Assembly: GCA_031549535.1 (NCBI GenBank) | Contig: JAVBPP010000093.1 | Coordinates: 1-22,388, forward strand | DNA length: 22,388 bases | Direction of reading: 5' to 3' | Source of the DNA: JAVBPP01 sp031549535 | GTDB lineage: Bacteria > Bacillota > Clostridia > Oscillospirales > Acutalibacteraceae | Shown: positions 7,971 to 16,136 of the stretch, piece after piece | How the letters are laid out: each line of letters begins with the position of its first letter | Position numbering within the stretch: the stretch's first letter is position 1 | Notes under the pieces: generated by a model | What the model was told of the DNA's origin: nothing | Database searches by the model: none | What the model saw: the letters and a program-made list of their open reading frames with translations, nothing else | Program-made: the position numbers and the translations under genes

Positions 7971-9239
7971 TTAAAATACACATATTCCGCCGTGAGCACG
8001 CACGGACAATATGTAACAGGAACCCTGCCCAAATACTGCCTCCATACCCTCTTGATAACACTGCAGCATATCCTGCGGCACAAAGGCCTGTATCGTGCCC
8101 GCAAAGCCGCCGCCGTGCACACGCCATGCGCCCTTGCCGCGCAGCAACTCTTCGCTGAGCGCAAGGCCCAGGGAAACGGGCTGTTCCGCCGCATTGCCCG
8201 GCGCATAGGTGTTCTGATTATACATATAAGAGGAATACCCGCTTTCAATAATCAGCTCTAAAAAGCGAGAAAACTCTTTGTTTTCAATCGCATGCACCTG
8301 CTGTGCAACCCGCCTGTTATCCGCATAAAAATGCATGGCACGCAAGATCGCCCTATCCCCCAGCTTCTTGCGCAAATCGGCCATCCTCTGCCGCATCATG
8401 TTCTCATCGGCCTTGCGCAGATAGGGCGCGCCCAGTTCCCCGGCAACCGCCTCCATTTCGCTTCGAATAGCACTGTATTCCGCCGTTAAATTTGCGTGAT
8501 TGCCTCCGGTATCCACAATACAAAGTGCATACCCATAGCTCGCCAAATCAAAATCCACCTGTTTGATTATGGGTTTTTCTGTATCCGCAAAATCAATGGT
8601 GACGCAATTGCCCACGGCGCTTGCGGTTTGATCCATCAAGCCGCTGGGTTTTCCAAAATATACATTTTCCACCTTTTGCGAGATTTGCCCGATTTCCACC
8701 GGGTCAACTGTTCCGCCGTTGAACAGATGGTTGACTACGGTGCAAAGCAACACCTCATAGGAAGCGGAGGAGGAAAGGCCGGAGCCGGAAAGCACGTCCG
8801 AGGCACAGGCGGCGTTAAACCCGCCGATTTTGTAGCCGCGCCGCTGGAACTCCGCCAACACACCGCGCAGCAGGGAAATGGATTGCCCGTATTCCGCGGG
8901 GTTCGCCTGCAAATCCGTGAGCGTCACCTGATGGGAACCGTAGCCCTCGGAAAATAAATATGCCGTATCTGTCCCGTTTGGTGCGGCGGCAGCAATGGCG
9001 TCGAGATTCACGCTCGCCGCCAGCACGCAGCCGTGGTTATGATCCGTATGGTTGCCGCCGATTTCTGTTCTGCCGGGTGCCGAAAAAAAGCGGGGCTCCT
9101 CCCCCTGGTAGTTTTGTTCATATCGTTCTAAGACACCGAGGTAACGCACCCTCTGCTGTTCTGTCGCCTTGGCACCGTAAACCTGCGCAAGGCGACTATC
9201 CCAAGCGCCGTTTTGCAATTGTTCCCTTACTTTCCCCAT
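7971..9239 (-). CDS. galK: Galactokinase-family GHMP kinase
   Basis: A 422-residue GHMP kinase of the galactokinase family. The sugar-binding signature appears as GRTEIGGNHTDHN (residues 56-68), the ATP loop as GSGLSSSAS (152-160), the catalytic aspartate as D203 in GKPSGLMDQ, and the third GHMP motif as RVHGGGFAGTIQAFVP (about 373-388). The signature differs from classical GalK (GRVNLIGEHTDYN), which places it in the divergent 'galactokinase family protein' group common in Clostridia; the sugar may be galactose or a relative. No galT, galE or sugar transporter is nearby. The ATG has TAAGGAGA about 9 bases upstream, overlapping the TVP38 stop 12 bases away. Confidence 0.88.
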   Translation of the reverse strand: MGKVREQLQNGAWDSRLAQVYGAKATEQQRVRYLGVLERYEQNYQGEEPRFFSAPGRTEIGGNHTDHNHGCVLAASVNLDAIAAAAPNGTDTAYLFSEGYGSHQVTLTDLQANPAEYGQSISLLRGVLAEFQRRGYKIGGFNAACASDVLSGSGLSSSASYEVLLCTVVNHLFNGGTVDPVEIGQISQKVENVYFGKPSGLMDQTASAVGNCVTIDFADTEKPIIKQVDFDLASYGYALCIVDTGGNHANLTAEYSAIRSEMEAVAGELGAPYLRKADENMMRQRMADLRKKLGDRAILRAMHFYADNRRVAQQVHAIENKEFSRFLELIIESGYSSYMYNQNTYAPGNAAEQPVSLGLALSEELLRGKGAWRVHGGGFAGTIQAFVPQDMLQCYQEGMEAVFGQGSCYILSVRAHGGICVF

Positions 9240-9251
9240 AACCAGTTCTCC

Positions 9252-10061
9252 TTACAATATTTTTTCTTTCCATTCTTTCAAGCGCTTTTTTCTTTTGGTT
9301 CGCATGGCAATCCGCTCCTGCAAGGTAAGCTGCACATTTTTATCCACAAAGGACCAAATGGCATTTATAAACAGCAGAGAGAAGCCGGAAATAAGCAAAA
9401 TCACGATGATAGGTGTCAAAAATTTTGCTGAAAGCGGGTCAAACACATTTTGGCCGATAAAGGTATAGCTGAACAGCTTTGGGGCAAAGCCCGCCAGCGA
9501 AATCAGAATATACCGTTTATAGCCAAAATCCATTGCCCCATAAATGCGGCTGATGCTGCCTTCCGGAAAGCTGGGAATTAGGCGAAAGGCAAACAGCAGC
9601 CAGGGGTTTGCCGCACCGTCGCGCTCCAACAACTTTCGTACCGGCACATTTTTCACAAAAAAGCGCAATGCCGTTCCCCCGCCGCTGCGCTTCCCCTTAT
9701 AATACTTGATTGTCATGATGATTGCAACACCAATCAAGTTCAGCGGCAGCGCAAGATAAGCCGGCAGCGCCACGCCAACCATCAAACAGATGGCCGAAAT
9801 GGAAAAGATGGGAACAAAGCCCCGGGCAGTATACGTGAGCAGAACGGCAGGAATAAAAAAATAATATGGGCGCAGCGAGCGGATGTACGCCTCCAGCTGT
9901 GTTAATTTTTCCTGCACATTGCGGTACCAATACCATAAATCATCCACCTGCAAAGAAAGCAGTAAAACAAGGCAGGCGCAGGCTAACAAAATACAGACCA
10001 GCCCCGCCATCCCAAGAAAAACATTGAGGTGTTTCGCCCTGTTTTCTGATTTTGTATGCAA
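9252..10061 (-). CDS. TVP38/TMEM64 (DedA-like) membrane protein
   Basis: A 269-residue membrane protein with the VTT/SNARE-associated domain. After an N-terminal membrane segment (about 12-37) comes FFIPAVLLTYTARGFVPIFSIS, the hydrophobic pair around 80-115, then FAFRLIPSFPEGSISRIYGAMDFGYKRYILISLAGFAPKL (about 151-190), the conserved arginine/proline/glycine block of this family. The last segment is followed by a strongly basic tail. Relatives are thought to move or scramble phospholipids or undecaprenyl phosphate. The start is TTG 10061 with GGGAG about 10 bases upstream. It is the first gene of the eight-gene minus-strand operon and is 12 bases from the kinase gene. Confidence 0.87.
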   Translation of the reverse strand: MHTKSENRAKHLNVFLGMAGLVCILLACACLVLLLSLQVDDLWYWYRNVQEKLTQLEAYIRSLRPYYFFIPAVLLTYTARGFVPIFSISAICLMVGVALPAYLALPLNLIGVAIIMTIKYYKGKRSGGGTALRFFVKNVPVRKLLERDGAANPWLLFAFRLIPSFPEGSISRIYGAMDFGYKRYILISLAGFAPKLFSYTFIGQNVFDPLSAKFLTPIIVILLISGFSLLFINAIWSFVDKNVQLTLQERIAMRTKRKKRLKEWKEKIL

Positions 10062-10092
10062 AGCTTAGCTCACTCCCGCCGCTGATAATTGT

Positions 10093-10121
10093 ATTATATT
10101 TATGCCCGAAAAGCAACCGAA
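10093..10121 (-). promoter_or_regulatory. Possible promoter of the eight-gene operon
   Basis: On the minus strand a perfect -10 box TATAAT (10098-10093) lies 32 bases before the TTG start of the TVP38 gene. At 17-base spacing the -35 region reads TTCGGT, a poor match, so the promoter may need an activator or be weak. It is back to back with the plus-strand promoter at 10139-10167. Confidence 0.4.
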
Positions 10122-10138
10122 ATTCACCCGGAAGTAAT

Positions 10139-10167
10139 TTGACTTTCCCGCGTTTTTGCTATACTAT
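10139..10167 (+). promoter_or_regulatory. Sigma-A type promoter of the oxidoreductase-YfhO pair
   Basis: TTGACT (10139-10144), a 17-base spacer and TACTAT (10162-10167) form a good vegetative promoter 37 bases before the ATG of the FAD protein. It is divergent from the eight-gene operon promoter. Confidence 0.7.
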
Positions 10168-10204
10168 ATGTTTGTGTATTCAATAAACGGGGATGGTCAT
10201 CAAC

Positions 10205-11530
10205 ATGGGGAAACAAATTATAGTGGCGGGTGCGGGCGTCGGCGGGCTTGCTACCGCCGCGCTTTTAGCGAAAGCAGGCTATGCCGTAACAGTATATGAA
10301 AGAAAACAACTGCAGGATTTGGGCGATGATTGGACAGATACACTCTCGCTCAACGCCTTTCGCATCGCCGGCGTGAAGCTTGCGCCGGATTGTAAGTACC
10401 GCTATCTTGAGAATCAAACGGTTTTCAGCCCGGATTTAAACACAACAATCATCCGGGCAGTTCCGCGTGACCAGGTAGAGGCCCGCATGAGCCGCCGGGA
10501 GCTTTACCGCATGCTCATCACCGGCGCGCAGCAGAACGATGTGGCCTTCGTCTGCGGCTGTGAAATTCACGGGCCGTTGCTGCTTGGAAACCGCGTTGTT
10601 GGCCTTGAGACAGAGAAGGGCACTGTTTACGGCGATTTGGTCATCGATTCCGCAGGCCTGTTTTCACCCGTGCGCTCCCAATTGCCGGAGATGTGCACGG
10701 TAGATACGCAAATAGAGCCCTCGCAGCTGATGTATGCACTGCGTGCTTGCTATCCGGTGGAGGAGCAGGCGCAGGGCAGAGCTGTGAACAGCATTTACCC
10801 CATGCCAAACGGCGAGCCCGGTATTGCTACCGTAACCTATGATCAAGATTGCGCAGAGCTTTCGATTGTTCGTTTTCAGGAATTTTGCCCGGAGGATGTC
10901 GATTCCACCCTGCACTATCTGCATGCGCAGCACCCCGCCATCGGAACAACGCCGCTTCGCGTGAGTGAGGTGGAGCGATTTTCTGCGCGTGAGCCGATGG
11001 CGTCCATGGTCTGCGACGGTTATGCCGCGATCGGTGCGAGCGCTTTTATGTCCTCCCCCCTCTCCGGCGACGGAGTTACCAACAGTCTAAAGGCCGCTCG
11101 TATTCTTTCCAACATAATACTTGCCGATAAAACGACAGCCCTCTGCGCGGATACGCTTTGGGAGTATGAGCTAACCTATATGAAAAAAGCGGGCATCTCG
11201 CTGGCAACCATCCTATGTATTCTGCAAATGTTTAACAAGCTGACCCCGGATGAACTGAACAGCGTTTTTGAGCAGAACATTGTCAGCGCGGAGGATTTTG
11301 TCATAGGCGCGTCCAGCGCAGGGCTCACCTCCCTGTTGAAGGTTTCTTCCTCCGGCTTAAAAGGCCGCTTGGAGGGCATCAGCCATGATCGCGGCCAGCT
11401 GCGCAAAATTCTGCCGCTCACCCTGCAAATCGGCAAACTTTCCGCTATCGCCTCCTTAATGCCCAAACGTTGGAACAAGGCGAATATACAATCTTGGACA
11501 AAGCGATATCAAAATATTTTCTTGCCGTAA
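10205..11530 (+). CDS. FAD-dependent oxidoreductase (geranylgeranyl reductase/phytoene desaturase-like)
   Basis: A 441-residue flavoprotein. Residues 5-32 form a dinucleotide-binding fold, IIVAGAGVGGLATAALLAKAGYAVTVYE, with the GxGxxG at 9-14 and the ribose-binding glutamate at 32. A second flavin motif, VIDSAGLFSPVRSQL, is near 150, and GYAAIGASAFMSSPLSGDGVTNSLKAARILSNI (about 275-307) is the late FAD contact typical of the UbiH/geranylgeranyl reductase superfamily. The substrate is unknown. ATG 10205 is preferred because GGGGATGG lies about 8 bases before it; an in-frame ATG at 10193 overlaps that site and would add four residues. YfhO starts 25 bases downstream in the same transcript. Confidence 0.87.
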   Translation: MGKQIIVAGAGVGGLATAALLAKAGYAVTVYERKQLQDLGDDWTDTLSLNAFRIAGVKLAPDCKYRYLENQTVFSPDLNTTIIRAVPRDQVEARMSRRELYRMLITGAQQNDVAFVCGCEIHGPLLLGNRVVGLETEKGTVYGDLVIDSAGLFSPVRSQLPEMCTVDTQIEPSQLMYALRACYPVEEQAQGRAVNSIYPMPNGEPGIATVTYDQDCAELSIVRFQEFCPEDVDSTLHYLHAQHPAIGTTPLRVSEVERFSAREPMASMVCDGYAAIGASAFMSSPLSGDGVTNSLKAARILSNIILADKTTALCADTLWEYELTYMKKAGISLATILCILQMFNKLTPDELNSVFEQNIVSAEDFVIGASSAGLTSLLKVSSSGLKGRLEGISHDRGQLRKILPLTLQIGKLSAIASLMPKRWNKANIQSWTKRYQNIFLP

Positions 11531-11555
11531 GATTTTGCAGAAAAGGAGCCAGGGC

Positions 11556-14444
11556 ATGTCCACGTTACGTAGCGTTACCCATGTTTCCGGTGAGCGCAAC
11601 AATCCGCGTTTTGTACAATTTCTAAAAAACAACGCCTGTGCCGCGCTTGCGTTTTTCGCCTCGGCGGGGCTGATGCTCTTTGTATATTACAACTGGCAAA
11701 TGATTCCTTTCGGGGATAAAACGATTTTGCGTTCGGATTTATATCATCAGTACAGTCCCCTGTTCGCCGAGCTTCATGAACGCCTGGCCGGAGGACGCAG
11801 TTTCCTCTATTCCTGGAACACAGGTTTAGGCGGCAACTTTTTGGGCAGTTACTTTAATTACCTTTCCAGCCCAAGCGGTTTGTTGGTTCTGCTGTTCGGC
11901 CATGAGAAGGTGCCGGAGGCCATCGGAGCCATGATACTACTCAAATGCGCCTTTGCGTCGGGTACATTTGCCTATATGCTGCGGAAAATGTTTCAAAAGG
12001 GCGACGCGGCGAACGCCGCCTTTGGCGTGCTCTACTCCTTCTGCGGCTGGTTTCTTGCGTATTACTGGGACGTGATGTGGGTGGATGCAATGGCGCTGCT
12101 GCCTTTGGTCGCACTGGGCATTTACTATTGTGTCCACAAGCGTAAATTCATGCTCTACACTGTTGCGCTGGCTGTCACACTATTGAGCAACTACTACATG
12201 GGTTTTATGGTATGCATCTTTAGTGTGCCCTTCTTTCTTGTGCAATATTTCAGTGTTTATGAGGCCAGGGCTCTGATGCCCGGGGCGCAGCTGCGCAGGC
12301 CTTTCTTCCTGCGCTACCGGCTGCTGCATAGCGGCGCGGCTTTTGCCCTGGGCTCGCTGCTGGGCGCTGCACTTGCCGCCTTTGCCCTGCTGCCGCTTTT
12401 TTTCGCGCTCAAGAACTCATCCGCCACCTCCGGCACTTTTCCGGATAGCTTTACTGCAAATTACTTTCATGTGTTTGACTTTTTCATCAACCACTTTGCC
12501 GACATCAAGCCAACCTTTCGTTCCAGCGGTGAGGCTGTGCTGCCAAATGTATACAGCGGCGTAGCCGTCCTGCTGCTCACACCTCTCTATATGTTTATAC
12601 CTTCTATTAAAAGGCGCGAGAAGGTAGCGCATGTGCTGCTGCTCCTGTTTCTGTGCTGCAGCTTTTACACCAACATCCTCAACTACGTTTGGCACGGTTT
12701 CCATTTCCCCAATGATCTTCCTTATCGATTTTCGTTTATGTATTCTTTCGTACTGCTCCTTATCGCCTACAAGGTGTTTCGCCGCCTGCGGGAGATTCCT
12801 GTACGCACCATCGCACTTGTGGGCGGCTTTTTGGCCCTGTTCATTGCGCTGGCTGAGAAACTCGGCTCCGCGAGCATTCAGGACGCCACCACACTTCCCA
12901 AAGGGAACACGCTTGCCCTCACTCTGGTTTTCTTGATTATTTACGCCTTACTCTTTGCGGCCATACGGAAATCCACGCGGACAAAAAGCTTGATTCTCTC
13001 ATCACTGATGCTCTGCTGTGTGATTACAGAGGTATGCGTTGCAGATGTAAAAAATTTTGACATCACCCAACCGAAGGCGGAATATACGGCCGGAACAACG
13101 GATTTTCAACAGCTGAAGCGCTCGCTGGAGGATGAGGACAAAAGCTTTTACCGCATGGAACTGACGGATTACCGCACCCTTATGGATCCCGCCTGGTACG
13201 ACTACCGCGGCATTTCTATTTTTTCCTCCATGGCCTACGAACACACGGCAAATCTGGAATATCGCTTGGGACTGGGCGGCAATTTTATCAATTCTTACAG
13301 CTACAGCCCCAATACACCGGTCTACAACGCCATGCATAACCTAAAATATCTTGTTGAAACGATGAGCTTGGATTCCGATGGTACATTTACAGGCCCCAGG
13401 GGTTCAAGCTACCTGCCCGTGCTGGACAATTCTGACGTTTACACCCGGCGGGATGAATTTACACGGGGGCGGTTTACCGTTTTTGAAAACCGTTATAGTT
13501 TGCCGATTGGTTTTTGGGTGAACGAGGATCTGCGCGGCTGGGATACCGCCACAGGCACTGACCCGTTCCGTGTGCAGGAGGATTTCTGGAGCCTTTCCGG
13601 CGCAGGCAAAGGCGTTTTTAACCCCCTCGCGTTGCGCCTGAGCGACGAGTTTTACGGCGAAAGCGGTTTTGATGCCTACACCAACGAGCAGTATGTGGGG
13701 TACAGCGGCAAGCCCGCCGACTCCGAGGTCAGTATTCCCTTTTACATCGATGTGAAACAGACGCAGAATGTCTATATCATGGTCGATTCTTCCTACAACA
13801 GTGATATCCGGGTGGACGGCCATGACGGCGCTGTATTTCATCGCAACCATGACCATAAGGCCGTCTGGGATTTGGGCATCGTCACACCGGATAAGCCGCT
13901 GTCGCTGAGTATCACCCTTTCCCCGGCCGACGCTCCGGCCGACGGTGGATTCTTTGCCTATGTCTACGGCCTAAATATGGAAACCTTTCTCAGCGGCTAC
14001 AACACGCTGAAAGATGGCGCATTGCAGTTGACCTATCACAGCGAAAGCACCTTGCAGGGCACTATTAACGCGCCCCACAACGGTCTTTTCTACACCTCCA
14101 TCCCCTATGACGAGAGCTGGCAGGTGCACATCGACGGTGAGCGTGTGCCGGTGAAGGACTATGTTGCCTTGGGCGACGGTGCGTTTCTGGCCGTTCCGCT
14201 GCAAGCCGGTGAGCATACCATTGCGCTGAACTATGTGCCGCAGGGCCTCTTTGTGGGGCTGCTGATTTCCGGCGCGGCACTTGTGCTACTGGTTCTGATT
14301 CTGCTGCTGACATATTACACGCAAAAGGACGCCGAAGGGCGTCCTTTTGGCTTGTGTAGGGCTGTGCCGCTTAGTGGCGCTTGTCGTCGCATTTGCAGCC
14401 GTCGTTCTTCGGCTCCTCATAGCATTCGCAATGTGCGGATTTGA
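11556..14444 (+). CDS. YfhO-family integral membrane protein
   Basis: A 962-residue YfhO-family protein with roughly a dozen membrane segments in the N-terminal two thirds, an extracytoplasmic beta-rich part, and a final segment at about 905-930. The first loop has the family hallmark SDLYHQYSPLFAELHERLAGG and FLYSWNTGLGGNFLGSYFNYLSSP. YfhO proteins are GT-C-like and act in glycosylation of teichoic acids or other surface polymers. ATG 11556 follows AAGGAG (11543-11548) by 7 bases; a TTG at 11535 lacks a site. The frame runs through a terminator-like hairpin (14322-14349) and 74 bases into the antisense gene, giving an Arg/Ser/Cys-rich tail of about 30 residues unlike the family, so the original stop may have been lost. 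Confidence 0.9.
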   Translation: MSTLRSVTHVSGERNNPRFVQFLKNNACAALAFFASAGLMLFVYYNWQMIPFGDKTILRSDLYHQYSPLFAELHERLAGGRSFLYSWNTGLGGNFLGSYFNYLSSPSGLLVLLFGHEKVPEAIGAMILLKCAFASGTFAYMLRKMFQKGDAANAAFGVLYSFCGWFLAYYWDVMWVDAMALLPLVALGIYYCVHKRKFMLYTVALAVTLLSNYYMGFMVCIFSVPFFLVQYFSVYEARALMPGAQLRRPFFLRYRLLHSGAAFALGSLLGAALAAFALLPLFFALKNSSATSGTFPDSFTANYFHVFDFFINHFADIKPTFRSSGEAVLPNVYSGVAVLLLTPLYMFIPSIKRREKVAHVLLLLFLCCSFYTNILNYVWHGFHFPNDLPYRFSFMYSFVLLLIAYKVFRRLREIPVRTIALVGGFLALFIALAEKLGSASIQDATTLPKGNTLALTLVFLIIYALLFAAIRKSTRTKSLILSSLMLCCVITEVCVADVKNFDITQPKAEYTAGTTDFQQLKRSLEDEDKSFYRMELTDYRTLMDPAWYDYRGISIFSSMAYEHTANLEYRLGLGGNFINSYSYSPNTPVYNAMHNLKYLVETMSLDSDGTFTGPRGSSYLPVLDNSDVYTRRDEFTRGRFTVFENRYSLPIGFWVNEDLRGWDTATGTDPFRVQEDFWSLSGAGKGVFNPLALRLSDEFYGESGFDAYTNEQYVGYSGKPADSEVSIPFYIDVKQTQNVYIMVDSSYNSDIRVDGHDGAVFHRNHDHKAVWDLGIVTPDKPLSLSITLSPADAPADGGFFAYVYGLNMETFLSGYNTLKDGALQLTYHSESTLQGTINAPHNGLFYTSIPYDESWQVHIDGERVPVKDYVALGDGAFLAVPLQAGEHTIALNYVPQGLFVGLLISGAALVLLVLILLLTYYTQKDAEGRPFGLCRAVPLSGACRRICSRRSSAPHSIRNVRI
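14322..14349. terminator. Bidirectional hairpin terminator within the YfhO 3' end
   Basis: CAAAAGGACGCC (14322-14333) and GGCGTCCTTTTG (14338-14349) form a perfect 12-bp stem with a GAAG loop. The A-run on one side and T-run on the other make it work in both directions. It lies between the last YfhO membrane segment and the stop of the convergent Cys-rich gene at 14371, 22 bases away. Confidence 0.75.
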
Positions 14445-14805
14445 TGCAGTCGCAGTCGCGCTTAAACTCTACAAAATCCTTTGCAACGCAAACGTCGTTG
14501 ACCCAGATTTTGATGAAGTAATGCTTATCTGCACACAGAGGGCCGAACAGGAACTGACCGCACTCGTCGGTGAACGCATGGGTGAGGGGATGCATTTTCT
14601 GGCACTCCGGCTTTTTGCAATCCCACTTGCCATCCCACTTGTTGTCGAATTCAAACAGCTTGACAACTGCGTCCTCGATAGGCTTGTTGCACTCATCGAT
14701 GACCTGGCCGTGGATGACACCTCTGTTATCCTGCGGAATTTTGAACACTGCGTCGAGTTGCTGATTGGGCGCTACGCGGAAATCGAACTTTGCCAATTGA
14801 CTCAT
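14371..14805 (-). CDS. Cys-rich small protein with carboxypeptidase-regulatory-like (Ig-like) domain
   Basis: A 144-residue protein. About residues 28-112 form a CarboxypepD_reg/CnaB-like beta-sandwich: GVIHGQVIDECNKPIEDAVV, then THAFTDECGQFLFGPL and HYFIKIWVNDV. It holds 12 cysteines, six of them in the last 28 residues (DCDCIKSAHCECYEE, then CKCDD), which suggests metal binding or disulfide cross-linking. There is no signal peptide. ATG 14805 has a near-perfect AAAGGAGGT 6 bases upstream, predicting high translation; the frame is open to 14862 but without a site. Proteins of this type in Clostridia are poorly studied; a spore-coat or stress role is possible but not shown. It is convergent with YfhO, overlapping its annotated frame by 74 bases. 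Confidence 0.82.
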   Translation of the reverse strand: MSQLAKFDFRVAPNQQLDAVFKIPQDNRGVIHGQVIDECNKPIEDAVVKLFEFDNKWDGKWDCKKPECQKMHPLTHAFTDECGQFLFGPLCADKHYFIKIWVNDVCVAKDFVEFKRDCDCIKSAHCECYEEPKNDGCKCDDKRH

Positions 14806-14826
14806 GTTTTTACCTCCTTTTTGTTT

Positions 14827-14842
14827 TACAGCAGGGGCTGTA
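14827..14842 (-). promoter_or_regulatory. Perfect 6-bp stem in the leader of the Cys-rich gene
   Basis: On the minus strand TACAGC, four loop bases and GCTGTA form an exact hairpin 12 bases before the ribosome site of the Cys-rich gene. It could stabilise a strongly translated mRNA or act as a short operator. I see no convincing vegetative promoter upstream of it. Confidence 0.35.
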
Positions 14843-14894
14843 CTACATCGTATTCGAGGCAATAAAAAGTGTTACGGTTTTGTCCTATTTCGCA

Positions 14895-14923
14895 TTGCAA
14901 TCCTACTTTATTTCCGTTATGAT
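14895..14923 (+). promoter_or_regulatory. Sigma-A type promoter upstream of the URO-D gene
   Basis: TTGCAA (14895-14900), a 17-base spacer and TATGAT (14918-14923) form a good promoter. Its transcript would start near 14930 and have a leader of about 210 bases before the URO-D ATG at 15141. The leader holds a short open frame and a hairpin. Confidence 0.65.
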
Positions 14924-14938
14924 GAGAGGGAACAAGAA

Positions 14939-15070
14939 ATGGGCATCTCTAATAACTCGGCGCGGGTGAAGCAGCGAGAGATTTTTTCGCGTATCGAGGA
15001 TAATAAGCGCAAAAGGATTTATAAAATCCTTTTAATCCTTTCGGATTTCGAGCATTTTAGACGAAGATAG
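14939..15070 (+). CDS. Possible 43-residue leader ORF with an internal hairpin
   Basis: An open frame of 43 codons (MGISNNSARVKQREIF..., ending FEHFRRR) lies in the leader of the URO-D gene. It is rich in Arg and Lys with a short hydrophobic patch, YKILLIL. The ribosome-like GAGAGGG (14924-14930) lies at the predicted transcript start, so translation is doubtful. The frame spans a perfect 10-bp hairpin (15011-15020 with 15024-15033, AAAAGGATTT and its complement), and AATCC/GGATT just after it can form an alternative stem. It could be a regulatory leader rather than a protein gene. I recognise no family. Confidence 0.25.
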   Translation: MGISNNSARVKQREIFSRIEDNKRKRIYKILLILSDFEHFRRR

Positions 15071-15140
15071 GTGGAAAAAGATTTGCTGCTTCGTGGCATT
15101 CCGAGTTTTTAGAGGTGCCAGAAGGAGGTACGCTAATCGT

Positions 15141-16136
15141 ATGACAACCAGAGAACGCTTTCAAGCAGTTTTAGACGGCAAAACACCGGATCGCTTGCCT
15201 GTGATTGAGTGGGCCGGCTGGTGGGATAAGACCGTGGACGTCTGGCAAAAGGAGGACAACGCTTGCCCACGGGAGCAGAAGGAACTGTTCCGCTACTTGG
15301 GGCTGGATATGCACCACCAGTTTTGGGTGAGCCCGCGCGATTCGCGCTGCCCACGTGCACCTTTTCATGGAGCGCCCGTGATTTTGGATGAAAAGGGGTA
15401 TGAGGAAATTTTGCCCCTGTTGTACACCGAAACCATCTACACGCAATTGCAGGAAGGTCTGCTGCAGGTGAAAAGCCTGCATGAACAGGGAGACACTGCT
15501 GTTTGGTTTTCCCTGGAGGGGTATTTTTGGTTCCCACGCACACTTCTGGGCATTGAAAACCACCTCTTTGCTTTTTATGACCAGCCGGAATTGATGTTGC
15601 GCATGAACCATGATTTGCTGCGGCACCACCTGCGCGTATTGGACATCATTTACAGCATCCTCACCCCGGAATTCATGACCTTTGCGGAGGACATGTCATA
15701 CAACAATGGACCCATGCTATCCAAGGAGTTATATGACAGCTTTATGCTCCCCTTTTATCAGCAAATTGTCCCGCGTATCAAGCAGGCAGGGACAAAGGTG
15801 TTCATTGACACGGACGGTTTTTTAGAGCCTTTGATTCCTTGGTTTTTGGAGGCGGGTATCCAAGGAGTCCTCCCGCTGGAACGCCAGGCGGGCGTGGACA
15901 TCAACCGCATACGCCAAAACCATCCGGAGTGGCTGATGCTCGGCGGCTTTGATAAAACCATAATGCACAAGGGCGAACAAGCAATTCGGCAAGAGTTTGA
16001 GCGTATCCTCCCGGCTATGCGCTCCGGCCGTTACATCCCGGGGGTTGACCACCAAACGCCCCCCGATGTCAGCCTGGAACACTACCGTATCTATCTGCGC
16101 CTGCTGCGGGAATACGCAACGTCAGCGACATTATGA
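15141..16136 (+). CDS. Uroporphyrinogen decarboxylase (URO-D) superfamily protein
   Basis: A 331-residue TIM-barrel protein of the URO-D superfamily. It opens with MTTRERFQAVLDGKTPDRLPVIEW, the usual start of this family, and has the middle block FAEDMSYNNGPMLSKELYDSFMLPFYQQI (about 191-219) followed by VFIDTDGFLEPLIPWFLEAGIQGVLPLE and, near the end, GGFDKTIMHKG and PGVDHQTPPDVSLEHYRIYL. These late motifs match the corrinoid methyltransferase-like members, which in Clostridia move methyl groups, rather than HemE of haem synthesis. No corrinoid protein gene is beside it. ATG 15141 has GGAGGT 11 bases upstream. The stop overlaps the start of the next (decayed) gene as ATGA, so they form one transcript ending at 16443-16494. 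Confidence 0.88.
   Translation: MTTRERFQAVLDGKTPDRLPVIEWAGWWDKTVDVWQKEDNACPREQKELFRYLGLDMHHQFWVSPRDSRCPRAPFHGAPVILDEKGYEEILPLLYTETIYTQLQEGLLQVKSLHEQGDTAVWFSLEGYFWFPRTLLGIENHLFAFYDQPELMLRMNHDLLRHHLRVLDIIYSILTPEFMTFAEDMSYNNGPMLSKELYDSFMLPFYQQIVPRIKQAGTKVFIDTDGFLEPLIPWFLEAGIQGVLPLERQAGVDINRIRQNHPEWLMLGGFDKTIMHKGEQAIRQEFERILPAMRSGRYIPGVDHQTPPDVSLEHYRIYLRLLREYATSATL

Noticed and set aside
14347..14865. Plus-strand frame of 172 codons opposite the Cys-rich gene.
   Set aside because: It is the mirror of that gene and lacks a ribosome site; the minus-strand frame has a near-perfect one and a recognisable fold.
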